Below, one piece after another: positions 54,257 through 62,680 of a stretch of 64,000 bases of DNA (its first letter is position 1; each line of letters opens with the position of its first letter). This DNA is from Comamonas sp. JUb58 (GTDB taxonomy: Bacteria; Pseudomonadota; Gammaproteobacteria; Burkholderiales; Burkholderiaceae_C): assembly GCF_004364775.1 (NCBI RefSeq), contig NZ_SOAL01000004.1:124001-188000 (forward strand). Direction: 5' to 3'. Both the position numbers and the translations under genes were made by a program. The notes beneath the pieces are model-generated. The model ran no database searches. It saw nothing but the letters and a program-made list of their open reading frames with translations, and had not been told where the DNA came from.

Positions 54257-54354
54257 CTGGCTGGCCGAGCGCGGCGGCCGCCACTGCGAAGTCTGGTTGG
54301 TCACCAAGTAAGAGTGGCCCCTGAACAGGCCTGGTGCCAGGCAGCCAATGCCAT

Positions 54355-55437
54355 TCAATACGCGTCAAAGATGCGTTGCAGCTCTTTCGGGTCTTGGGTT
54401 TTGGTGAGGGCTAGCATCAGTAGAATTCGCGCCTTCTGGGGCGAATGCATCATCGACGAAACAAAGCCCGCCTTGCTGAACTCCCCAGTGGGAGTCACGA
54501 TACCGGTGGGCACGCGAGAGCCTACAACGACAGCGACGCCTTTCTTTTGCGCCGCCACCAAGCTCTCCATGATGGCAACCGGCATGTTGGCGTGGCCCGT
54601 GCCTGCATTGACAATGCCCCGCGCGCCAGCAGCCACGGCTGCATCCACCAGCACCCCGTCCGATCCCAGGGTCGTGTAGTTGATATCCACCCGAGGCAGA
54701 CTGTCGATCTGCCGGATATCAAACTCGCTGTTGGACGTATGCCTCTTGGCCGGGCTGGAGATAAAGAATGGCTGCGAATTTTGCATATAGCCCAGTTCGC
54801 CACCATCGGGACTCTTGAATGTGCCTGTATTGGTGGTGTTGGTCTTCATCACGCCAAACGCGCTGCTGATTCTGTCGTTCATGCTGACCAGAACCCCTTT
54901 GCTCTGTGCCGCTGGGCTAGCTGCCAAAGCGACTGCATTGACCAGGTTCAGAGGGCCGTCAGCACTGATGCCGGTACTGGGCCGCATCGATCCCACCAAG
55001 ACCACGGGCTTGTTAGTCTTCAACACCAGGTTCAAAAAGTAGGCGGTCTCTTCCAGCGTGTCCGTGCCATGGGTGATGACCACGCCGTCCACACCATCCG
55101 ACGCCAATAGCTCGTGGGTGCGCTTGGCCAGTGTGAGCCAGTTGGCCATGCTGATCTTGGAGCTTCCCACGTTGAAAATCTGCTCGCCAGAGACATTGGC
55201 AAACTTCTCAATTTCTGGAACCGCAGACACCAGTGATTGGATACCCACCTGCTTCATGCCTGCACCGGGACCGTAGTCTGTCAATGCCAAGGTATCGGCA
55301 CCTCGGCTGGCGATCGTACCGCCGGTCGCGAGGATCGCGACATTGGCTTTGGCAGCCTGCTGGGCAAGTGCAGGGGCAGCAGCCAGGGCGAATGCTGCGG
55401 CACTCAATACGCTTGTTGTGAATGTCTTGAGGTTCAT
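54355..55437 (-). CDS. Type II (periplasmic) L-asparaginase
   Basis: A 360-residue exported amidohydrolase. A signal peptide (residues 1-25, ending PALAQ) is followed by ILATGGTIAS with the nucleophile Thr at about residue 41, and VITHGTDTLEETAYFL with the second Thr and Asp of the catalytic site. The start ATG 55437 gives a clean signal; an upstream ATG at 55473 would add 12 residues, and neither has a strong ribosome binding site. It leads or ends a run of D-amino-acid/amide genes on the minus strand. It could act on asparagine or glutamine. Confidence 0.9.
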   Translation of the reverse strand: MNLKTFTTSVLSAAAFALAAAPALAQQAAKANVAILATGGTIASRGADTLALTDYGPGAGMKQVGIQSLVSAVPEIEKFANVSGEQIFNVGSSKISMANWLTLAKRTHELLASDGVDGVVITHGTDTLEETAYFLNLVLKTNKPVVLVGSMRPSTGISADGPLNLVNAVALAASPAAQSKGVLVSMNDRISSAFGVMKTNTTNTGTFKSPDGGELGYMQNSQPFFISSPAKRHTSNSEFDIRQIDSLPRVDINYTTLGSDGVLVDAAVAAGARGIVNAGTGHANMPVAIMESLVAAQKKGVAVVVGSRVPTGIVTPTGEFSKAGFVSSMMHSPQKARILLMLALTKTQDPKELQRIFDAY

Positions 55438-55535
55438 AGTGAGAGTTGTGTGCGAGCGTTGAAGAAAAGGCATGGGCGCAGCCGTGCCTGGCGCAGGCCG
55501 TCAGGCCATGCGCCGGCAATAACGGCGATATGAGG

Positions 55536-56468
55536 CTAGGGCAGCGGATCGCCCGCGCCCACCCGGTCCACAATCAAGCGGTAGTGCTCAGGCCTGCGGT
55601 GCTTGGCGAAGTTGAAGACATGCTGGCGGAAATGCTCACCCAGCGTGAGGTCGGCGCTGACGCAGATGACCTCGTCCTCTTCGGTCAGCGTACGCGCCAC
55701 GATCTCACCGGTGGGAGCAACGATCACAGAGCTGCCAATCATGTGGTGTCCATCTTCCGAGCCGCATTTGGCGGCGGCCGCCACCCAAATTCCATTCTGG
55801 TAGGCATTGGCCTGCAATGAAACCAAATGGGTAGTTGTGCGCAAATGCACCGGCTCATTCCAATGGATATTGAGCGACGGCGTGTTGTAGCCCAGCATGA
55901 CCACCTCTGCACTTTGCAAAGCCATCACGCGGTAGGTCTCCGGCCAGCGGCGGTCATTGCACAGGCACATGCCGTACTTGACTGCATCGGACTCGAACAC
56001 CCTGAACCCCAGGTCGCCAACATCGAAGTACTTTTTCTCCAGATGCTGGAATGGCGCCTCCGGCTTGTGCTCCACATGGCCAGGCAAATGGATCTTGCGG
56101 TACTTGCCGGCAATGTCGCCCCTCTGGTTGACCAGCACTGCTGTGTTATAGGGTCGCCCATCTTCCGCTAGCTCGGCATAGCCCAGATAAAAGCCCACGC
56201 CCAACTCCCGCGCTGCATCGAACAGGGGCTGAACATCGGCATTGGGCATCTGCGCTTCGAAGAATCTCGCTTGTGCTTCAGCTTCCTCCATCCAGTAGCG
56301 TGGGAAGAAGGTCGTCAGTGCCAGTTCAGGAAATACCACCATCTCAGCGCCTCTTGCCTTGGCTTCGCGCAGCATGGCTACCAAGCGGCGGACCACAGCG
56401 CCCCGGCTGTCCGATAGATGAACCGGCCCCATCTGGGCCACGGCCAAACCTAGTTTTCGTGTTGTCAT
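55536..56468 (-). CDS. N-carbamoyl-D-amino-acid hydrolase
   Basis: A 310-residue nitrilase-superfamily amidase. It reads like the well-known Agrobacterium enzyme: VVFPELALTTFFPRYW with the catalytic Glu (about 48), GKYRKIHLPGH with the Lys (about 125) and CLCNDRRWPETYRVM with the Cys (about 170). It would cleave N-carbamoyl-D-amino acids, the second step of hydantoin breakdown, to free D-amino acids. The start ATG 56468 overlaps the stop of the D-aminoacylase gene (ATGA) and has AAGGA; ATG 56477 is less likely. Confidence 0.9.
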   Translation of the reverse strand: MTTRKLGLAVAQMGPVHLSDSRGAVVRRLVAMLREAKARGAEMVVFPELALTTFFPRYWMEEAEAQARFFEAQMPNADVQPLFDAARELGVGFYLGYAELAEDGRPYNTAVLVNQRGDIAGKYRKIHLPGHVEHKPEAPFQHLEKKYFDVGDLGFRVFESDAVKYGMCLCNDRRWPETYRVMALQSAEVVMLGYNTPSLNIHWNEPVHLRTTTHLVSLQANAYQNGIWVAAAAKCGSEDGHHMIGSSVIVAPTGEIVARTLTEEDEVICVSADLTLGEHFRQHVFNFAKHRRPEHYRLIVDRVGAGDPLP

Positions 56469-57922
56469 TTTTCGCATTCCTTGTCTGCATATTGCTGGGG
56501 CGCTGGTCGGCGCAGCACTTGCCCTGGACGCGCTCCGGTGGGCTGATGGCCATCCCAGACCTGCCGCCCATTGACCCAGACTTGCTCGATGCCCTCGCTG
56601 GCCTGCACAGGCTCTTCGAACGTGGCCTTGTCCGATACCCGCTGGGGATCAAACACCACCAGATCGGCAAACCAGCCCGGCGTCAAGCGGCCGCGTTGGT
56701 CCAATCCATACTGCTCCGCAGCCAGGCCAGTCATCCGGTGGATGCCCTCTTCCAGCGACAGCAATCCACATTCACGCACCATGCGCCGCAGCACCCGCGT
56801 GAAGGTGCCCCACTGGCGTGGATGGGGGTGGGGATCAAAGGGCAGGCCATCAGAACCCACCATGGTCAGAGGGAAGCTGAAGATGCGGTCCACATCGCCC
56901 TGGTCCATCAAGAAGTAGATGGCACCCGCCGGTGACAGCCGCGCCAGCAGCGCTTCATCGTCCAAACCCCATTCCTTTTGCAGGTCGGCGAAATCCCGAC
57001 CTTTGGCCTCGGGGCAGGCGCTCGACCAGGTGATCATGGTGCGGCTTGCCAGGCGCACGCGGTCGAGCCGCAGCATGGTGGACGTGGCCGGGTAAGGGTG
57101 GCAGTCCACACACACCGGTTGCATGCGGCTGGCCTCCTCGATCAGCGCCAGCGTCTCCGCCGAACGACCGTGGTTGCGCTCTCCCGCCAGTTTGTGGTGC
57201 GAGAAAACCACCCGGCAGTCTGCGTCGCGCCCCACGGCCAGCGCCTCTTGCATGGCAGGGACAATCGCATCCGCCTCATCGCGCAGATGGGTGGCATACA
57301 CGGCCTGGCGGCCTCGCAAAGGCTGGCAGACTTGCAGCAGTTCCTGTGTGGACGCATGGCGTGCAGGCGGGTAAAAAGTACCGGTCGAGATGCCAAAGGC
57401 TCCGTCGTCCAACGCTTCGGTCAGCAAATCCCGCATCTGCGCACACTCTTCATCGCTGGCTTCACGCTGGTGGTCAGCCATCACCTTGACGCGCAAGGTC
57501 GTATGGCCCACCAGCGGAATCACGTTGACTGCCGCTGGCTTCGCCTGCAAGGCTTGCAACCAGTCGCCAAAGCGCTCAAAGCGAAACAGCTCGGGAGGCC
57601 CCAGCAGGTCCAGCGGCTGCGGCACGCTTTGTTGCACCAGCGGCGCCAGACTGATGCCGCAGTTGCCGGTGACCACCGTGGTAATCCCTTGAGAGACTTT
57701 GGGCACCATGTCGCGATGCACCAGCAGGTAGCCGTCATCGTGGGTGTGCGAGTCGATGAAGCCCGGTGCAATGGCCAGACCCTGGAGGTCAATGACGGTA
57801 TCACCGGCTTGGGGCAGCACATCGCCTATCTGGGCAATGCGCTCGCCTTCCACCGCCACATCAGCACTGAACGCGCCTTGGCCAGTACCATCGATGACCA
57901 TTGCATTCTTGAATATCAGCAC
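56465..57922 (-). CDS. D-aminoacylase (N-acyl-D-amino-acid deacylase)
   Basis: A 485-residue amidohydrolase-superfamily zinc enzyme. Metal-site landmarks: FIDSHTHDDG (His 59 and 61), VVTGNCGIS (Cys 88), YATHLRDE and FSHHKLAGERNHG (two His), and MVGSDGLP (Asp). It frees D-amino acids from N-acyl-D-amino acids. The start is GTG at 57922 with AGGAAAGAG upstream. It is translationally coupled to the carbamoylase gene, which suggests a shared D-amino-acid substrate pool. Confidence 0.9.
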   Translation of the reverse strand: MLIFKNAMVIDGTGQGAFSADVAVEGERIAQIGDVLPQAGDTVIDLQGLAIAPGFIDSHTHDDGYLLVHRDMVPKVSQGITTVVTGNCGISLAPLVQQSVPQPLDLLGPPELFRFERFGDWLQALQAKPAAVNVIPLVGHTTLRVKVMADHQREASDEECAQMRDLLTEALDDGAFGISTGTFYPPARHASTQELLQVCQPLRGRQAVYATHLRDEADAIVPAMQEALAVGRDADCRVVFSHHKLAGERNHGRSAETLALIEEASRMQPVCVDCHPYPATSTMLRLDRVRLASRTMITWSSACPEAKGRDFADLQKEWGLDDEALLARLSPAGAIYFLMDQGDVDRIFSFPLTMVGSDGLPFDPHPHPRQWGTFTRVLRRMVRECGLLSLEEGIHRMTGLAAEQYGLDQRGRLTPGWFADLVVFDPQRVSDKATFEEPVQASEGIEQVWVNGRQVWDGHQPTGARPGQVLRRPAPQQYADKECEK

Positions 57923-57947
57923 GGTTGTCTTCTCTTTCCTGCGCTGA

Positions 57948-58933
57948 TCAGTTCAGCTTTTCGATCTTGCTGGACTGGATGATCTCGGTCCATTTCTTGG
58001 TCTCGCGGGCGATCAATTGCTTGAAATCCTCCGGCGTGCCGCCTACGGGCTGGGCACCCAGGCCAAGGAGGCTTTCCCGCACGTTGGGGGTCTTCAGCAC
58101 CTTGTCCAGATCGGCTGCCAGTGTCTTGGCTTGATCGGGCGTCATCTTGCGGTTGCCCACCACCCCCCCCCCCAGGAAACGATCTCGTAGCCCTTCACAC
58201 CCGCCTCGTCCATGGTCGGCACATTCGGCAGCTGATCGATACGCTTGCCCAGTTGGGTCACGGCCAATGCACGCACCTTGCCGGACTTGATAAGCGGCAC
58301 GGCTTCAGAGCTGTTGATGAACATATAGTCCAAGCGCCCGCCCATCAGATCCTGCAAAGCAGCTGGCCCGCCTTGGTAGGGAACAAAAACGGTGTCCAGC
58401 TTTTCCAGGTGGTTGAGCAGCTCCCCACTCATGTGGCCGGTGGTGCCAACGCCTGAAGCGCCATAGGAGAGCTTGCCGGGATTCTTGCGCGCTTCGGCCA
58501 GCAAATCCTTGACGGATTGCACGCTGGATGCGGCAGGAACGATCAGCACGTTGTAGAGGTTGAAGAGGTGCGACACCGGCACCAGGTCCTTGTCCACGTC
58601 ATAAGGCAGGGTAGAAAACAGCGCGCGATTGACCGCCAGGGTGTTGATGTTTCCATAGCCCACGGTGAGCTCGTTACCCCGGATCACCTGCACCATGCCG
58701 ATATTGCCCGCCGCGCCGGGCTTGTTTTCTACAATCACTGGACGGTGGGCGTTTTGCGCCCATTGGTTGGTGATGATGCGGCTCAGCACGTCAGGGGAGC
58801 CACCGGCGGCCGACGGCACCACAAAGTTAATGGCTTGGCTGGCGTTGCCCTGTGCAGCAGCCGGAACCGCTTGGGCAGCAAGCAGTGCAAGAGGCAACAG
58901 GAGGGCAAAACGGTTCAGAAGGCGGCGGTTCAT
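57948..58933 (-). pseudogene. Bug-type periplasmic receptor 4, frameshifted at a G11 run
   Basis: A signal peptide and the first 250 residues (NFVVPSAAGGSPDVLSRIITNQ, VENKPGAAGNIGMVQ) are open from ATG 58933, but at a run of eleven C (58163-58173; G on the coding strand) the frame ends in WWATAR and a stop at 58142. The rest of the receptor (VVGNRKMTPDQAKTLAADL to SSKIEKLN, ending 57948) is open in another frame. Nine or twelve G would restore a single frame of about 328 residues. It could be a sequencing error, a true pseudogene or a phase-variable switch. It stands at the head of the D-amino-acid genes, divergent from a LysR gene. Confidence 0.85.
58163..58173 (-). repeat. Homopolymer of 11 G on the coding strand
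   Basis: Eleven C in a row on the plus strand inside the receptor gene, at the exact point where the frame is lost. Such tracts are prone to length change by slippage and to sequencing miscounts. Confidence 0.95.
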
Positions 58934-59055
58934 GGCTTGGATCTTTCATGGGTCTAAATATTGCTTGCAGCGTAAGGGACAAGCCGAACTCACCCAAATT
59001 GAAAAATGTCGGTGCATTCACAAACAAAGTTATATCGACCACGGGTTAACACCAA

Positions 59056-60033
59056 ATGCCAAGCCACTCACCGGACACCAGCCCAGCCGCCATTCGCCCC
59101 CGCGCACTGAACATGCGCCAGCTGGAGGTCTTCCACGCCATCATGACCACGGGCAGCATCAGCGGCGCAGCCTTGGCCTTGCATGTATCGCAGCCGGCGC
59201 TGAGCCGCGCGCTGGCGCACTGCGAAGCCCGCCTGGGCTATCCCTTGTTTGAGCGACTGGGAAGGAGACTGCAGCCCACGCCCGAAGCCCAGCGACTGCA
59301 TGAAGAAGCACGTGATCTGTACCGAGGACTGGACCGGTTCAACAGCCTGGCCCAGCGCATCGGCCATGCTGGCGTGGACACCTTGCACCTGGCCTGCAGT
59401 GCCACCTTTGCCAACACCTTGATACCGCAGGCGCTGCAGCAGCTGATGCGTTACAGCCCACAGCTGCGCGTGGACTTTCGCACCGCCACCTATGACGAAC
59501 TGCCGGAGTACCTGCTGTCTGCGCAAGCCGATGTCGGCGTCTCTTTGGTGGAATCGAACCACCCGGGCTTGAAATCACGCTTGCTGGGCCGCCAGCAGCT
59601 GCTATGCGTGCTGCCCCCGCAGCACCCGCTGGCAAACCGGCCTCTCATTGATCCGCTGGAGCTGTGCGACACCGCATGGATCGGCTACCCACCAGACACC
59701 CCGTTGGGACGCCTTTGCAGCGCAGCGCTAGGGATTGATGCCAGCTCCGCCAGCATCCAGGTGCGCTCGCCAGCCATTGCCCTCAGCTGTGTGCAGACAG
59801 GCTTGGGGGCCGCGATTGTCGATGCCTCATGCATCCCCCATCTCCCCCGTGGGGACATCGTCGTCAGGCCATTGACGAGCGATGTGTATTCCGACATCTG
59901 GACCATCACCTCGGCCCGGCAGCCCTGCTCGGCAGCGGGCCAGCAGTTCATCGATGCACTGCATGTGGTGCTGAAACAGCTGAATGTTTCCCAAGCTCAG
60001 CCGCCCAGAACCCAAAGCGCCGGCAACGCTTGA
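59056..60033 (+). CDS. LysR-type transcriptional regulator
   Basis: A 325-residue LysR protein. The winged helix (RQLEVFHAIMTTGSISGAALALHVSQPALSRALAHCE) sits at about residues 20-60 after a short N-terminal extension. The effector domain follows. It is divergent from the frameshifted receptor gene across 122 bases and probably controls that receptor and the D-aminoacylase, carbamoylase and asparaginase genes behind it. The effector may be a D-amino-acid derivative (inference). Confidence 0.92.
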   Translation: MPSHSPDTSPAAIRPRALNMRQLEVFHAIMTTGSISGAALALHVSQPALSRALAHCEARLGYPLFERLGRRLQPTPEAQRLHEEARDLYRGLDRFNSLAQRIGHAGVDTLHLACSATFANTLIPQALQQLMRYSPQLRVDFRTATYDELPEYLLSAQADVGVSLVESNHPGLKSRLLGRQQLLCVLPPQHPLANRPLIDPLELCDTAWIGYPPDTPLGRLCSAALGIDASSASIQVRSPAIALSCVQTGLGAAIVDASCIPHLPRGDIVVRPLTSDVYSDIWTITSARQPCSAAGQQFIDALHVVLKQLNVSQAQPPRTQSAGNA

Positions 60034-60050
60034 ACCCCGAGGGTTCCGTC

Positions 60051-60281
60051 CTAAAACGCCAAATCCAAACCCATGGTTCTGACCAAGGTGAAAGTCAGCA
60101 GCCCCAGCAGCAGCAGCGCCAGCACAAAAATCGCCGCAACCTTGCCGCCTGCGCGCAGCACGGCACGCGGGTTGCCGCCCTTTTTGCCCTGGTCGTAATG
60201 CCACTTGATGGCAAAGAACATGCAGGTGCTGAACATGCTCAGCTTGAAGATGACGAAGACTACGGGGATCCAATCGATCAT
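60051..60281 (-). CDS. Small membrane protein of unknown function
   Basis: A 76-residue protein with two membrane segments (about 3-22, DWIPVVFVIFKLSMFSTCMFFA; and about 47-67, VAAIFVLALLLLGLLTFTLV), separated by a basic loop (KWHYDQGKKGGNPRAVLRAGGK). The start ATG 60281 has GGAA upstream; a longer frame to 60359 is possible. No family recognised. Confidence 0.6.
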   Translation of the reverse strand: MIDWIPVVFVIFKLSMFSTCMFFAIKWHYDQGKKGGNPRAVLRAGGKVAAIFVLALLLLGLLTFTLVRTMGLDLAF

Positions 60282-60453
60282 TTTGAGAATTTCCAGCCAA
60301 TGACTTGGCACTGTCCGAGCCCCAGCAAAGCATGAGGCCACCACGCCAGCGATTGCCATACAAGCATGGGCCGCTGCACGTTCTGGTGCATATTACGCAA
60401 AAGCAATTTCCATACATGCGGACAAATTGTCCTAGCCATATCCATACATCACT

Positions 60454-61845
60454 ATGCAAGAAGACGACACCCTCCCCTGGTTGCCGCGATTGGCCGCGCG
60501 GGGCGGGCCGCGCTTTTTGCAAATTGCCGATGCCTTGCAACGCGCTGTGGCCGATGGGCTGCTGAACCCGGGAGATCGCCTGCCAACCCAGCGCCACCTG
60601 GCCGCCCTGTTGGAGGTCGACCTGACAACCATCACCCGCGCCTACGACGAGGCCCGGCGCCGCAACCTGCTTGAAGGGCGTGGTGCACGGGGAAGCTATG
60701 TGGCGGCGCCCAAGGTGGAGCTGACGGCCGTGCTCGATTTGGGCATGAACACTCCGCCACCGCCGGCGGGCCTGGATTTTGATGACTTGCTCAAGCAAGG
60801 CCTGGCCCAGGTGTTGATGGGCGCCGACGCGGCCCTGTTGATGACCTACCACCTGGGCGGCGGCAGCGATGTCGACCGCCAGGCCGGCGCCCAATGGCTC
60901 AAGCCGATGTTTGGGCCGGTTGATGCCGAACAGCTGGTCGTCTGCCCCGGGGCGCAGGCGGCGATTGCCGCATCCATCCTGGCACTGACCGCACCTGGCG
61001 ATGTGATCCTGGCCGAGCCGATGGGCTACCCCGGCCTGCGGTCTGCAGCGCTCCAGTTGGGGCGGCAGGTGATCGCCGTGCCAACCGACGAGCATGGCAT
61101 GCTGCCCGACCGCCTGGAGCAGGCCTGCCGCCAGCACCAGCCGGCCTTGCTCTACCTCAACCCCACCTTGCAGAACCCCACCGCCATCACCATGCCGCTG
61201 GCCCGGCGCCGGGCGCTGCTCGCCATCGCACAACGCTGCAACATCCGCATCGTTGAAGATGACCCCTATTGGCTGTTGGCCGAAGCGCCACCGCCACCAC
61301 TGGCCAGCTTGGCACCAGCGCAGGTGCTCTATATCTCCACCCTGTCCAAATGCCTGACACCCGGCCTGCGCGTCGCCTTTGTGTTGGTGCGTGACCCTGC
61401 CTTGCGCGAGCGCTTCCAGACCGCCCTGCGCGCCTTTGCGCTGATGGTCTCGCCGCTGTCGGCCGCACTGGCCACGCAGTGGATCTTGGGCGGCTCGGCC
61501 TATGGGCTGATGGAGGAGGTACGCAAAGAGGCCCGCCTGCGCCACCGCATGGCGCGCGATCTGCTGGCGGGCCGCTACAGCGGCGCGGGCGATGGCCTGC
61601 ATGTCTGGCTCGAATTGCCCAGTTATTGGCGTTCCACCCAACTGGCGCGTACTGCAGAGCAAGAGGGCATTGCCGTCACCCCCGCCGAGGCTTTCGCCAG
61701 CGATGCGCCGGGCAGCAACCCGGTCAACGCGATTCGCATCTCCCTGGGCAGCATCAAGGACCGGGGACGCTTGCAGGCGGGGTTGCAGCGGCTGTCCGAT
61801 CTGCTGGCCCGGCGGCCAGATGCCTTCACGGCGGCAGTGGTATGA
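60454..61845 (+). CDS. MocR/PdxR-type regulator (GntR helix-turn-helix + aminotransferase domain)
   Basis: A 463-residue regulator. The N-terminal GntR winged helix (LQIADALQRAVADGLLNPGDRLPTQRHLAALLEVDLTTITRAYDEARRRN, about 20-70) is followed by a type I aminotransferase-like domain that binds PLP (Lys about 299 in ISTLSKCLTPGLRVAF). Such proteins usually control PLP synthesis or amine metabolism. It precedes the NTPase gene by 54 bases. The divergent small membrane protein gene may be one of its targets. Confidence 0.9.
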   Translation: MQEDDTLPWLPRLAARGGPRFLQIADALQRAVADGLLNPGDRLPTQRHLAALLEVDLTTITRAYDEARRRNLLEGRGARGSYVAAPKVELTAVLDLGMNTPPPPAGLDFDDLLKQGLAQVLMGADAALLMTYHLGGGSDVDRQAGAQWLKPMFGPVDAEQLVVCPGAQAAIAASILALTAPGDVILAEPMGYPGLRSAALQLGRQVIAVPTDEHGMLPDRLEQACRQHQPALLYLNPTLQNPTAITMPLARRRALLAIAQRCNIRIVEDDPYWLLAEAPPPPLASLAPAQVLYISTLSKCLTPGLRVAFVLVRDPALRERFQTALRAFALMVSPLSAALATQWILGGSAYGLMEEVRKEARLRHRMARDLLAGRYSGAGDGLHVWLELPSYWRSTQLARTAEQEGIAVTPAEAFASDAPGSNPVNAIRISLGSIKDRGRLQAGLQRLSDLLARRPDAFTAAVV

Positions 61846-61899
61846 AGCGGCAGCCAGACCTCGGCATGGCTCCGCGTGGCAAAAATACGAGGACATGAC

Positions 61900-62439
61900 A
61901 TGCGCTATTTGGTGATTGGCACCAGCGGGGCGGGCAAATCCACCTTTGCAGAAAAGCTCGCCGCCGCAACCCAGTGCCCCTGCGTCGAGCTGGATGCGCA
62001 CTACTGGGGCGCAGACTGGCAAGCGGTGCCGCCCGAACAGTTCAGGCAGTCGGTGCGGCATGCCACGCAGGGCGAACGTTGGGTGGCAGATGGCAATTAC
62101 AGCGCCGTGCGTGACATCCTCTGGTTGCGCGCCAGCCATGTGGTCTGGCTCAATTACGGGCGGCCTACCGTCTTCTCTCGCGTGCTCTGGCGCACGCTCA
62201 GCCGGGGGCTCATGCGTACGCGTCTGTCCCATGGCAACCGGGAATCGCTGCGCATGGCGTTTCTGTCCAAGGACTCGATCCTGCTGTGGTCGCTGACCAC
62301 CTATGCCAAGAACCAAGCCAAGTTCAAGGCTCTGCGCGAGCAAGATACGTTCTCGCATCTGCAGTGGACGGAATGCACCCGGCCGGCGCAGGCGGATGCG
62401 TTTGTCAAGCGCGTCGCTGCGGCTTCAGACCACCGATAG
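61900..62439 (+). CDS. P-loop NTPase, adenylate-kinase-like (topology modulation protein type)
   Basis: A 179-residue small kinase-like protein. The Walker A motif GTSGAGKST lies at residues 7-15 after the N-terminal MRYLVIG. ELDAHYWG and WVADGNYSAVRDILWLRA follow, a pattern seen in proteins annotated as adenylate kinase or DNA topology modulation protein. The substrate is unknown. Start ATG 61900 with AGGA upstream; probably co-transcribed with the MocR gene. Confidence 0.8.
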   Translation: MRYLVIGTSGAGKSTFAEKLAAATQCPCVELDAHYWGADWQAVPPEQFRQSVRHATQGERWVADGNYSAVRDILWLRASHVVWLNYGRPTVFSRVLWRTLSRGLMRTRLSHGNRESLRMAFLSKDSILLWSLTTYAKNQAKFKALREQDTFSHLQWTECTRPAQADAFVKRVAAASDHR

Positions 62440-62680
62440 TGCGCCCTGCCATCCTCGGCACCCAAGTCAAGCTGAACGGTTCACGACGACCCATGGATAG
62501 CGGCCCGATCCCGCACAAGATCTGCTGCTGATACATATTGAGATTTTTTATATTGATATTAATTATTCAATAAAACTACACAATGTGATTGATAGTCAAT
62601 ACAAGGGTCCTAGCACTGATTTTGTTCAACAAAAAAGCCGAAGGTAGAACAAACTGCGAGCACCTCTAACTGGGTGATCG

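Noticed and set aside
59827-62358. An 843-codon minus-strand frame across LysR, MocR and the NTPase gene
   Set aside because: It crosses three clear plus-strand genes and an intergenic promoter region; no domain is recognisable.
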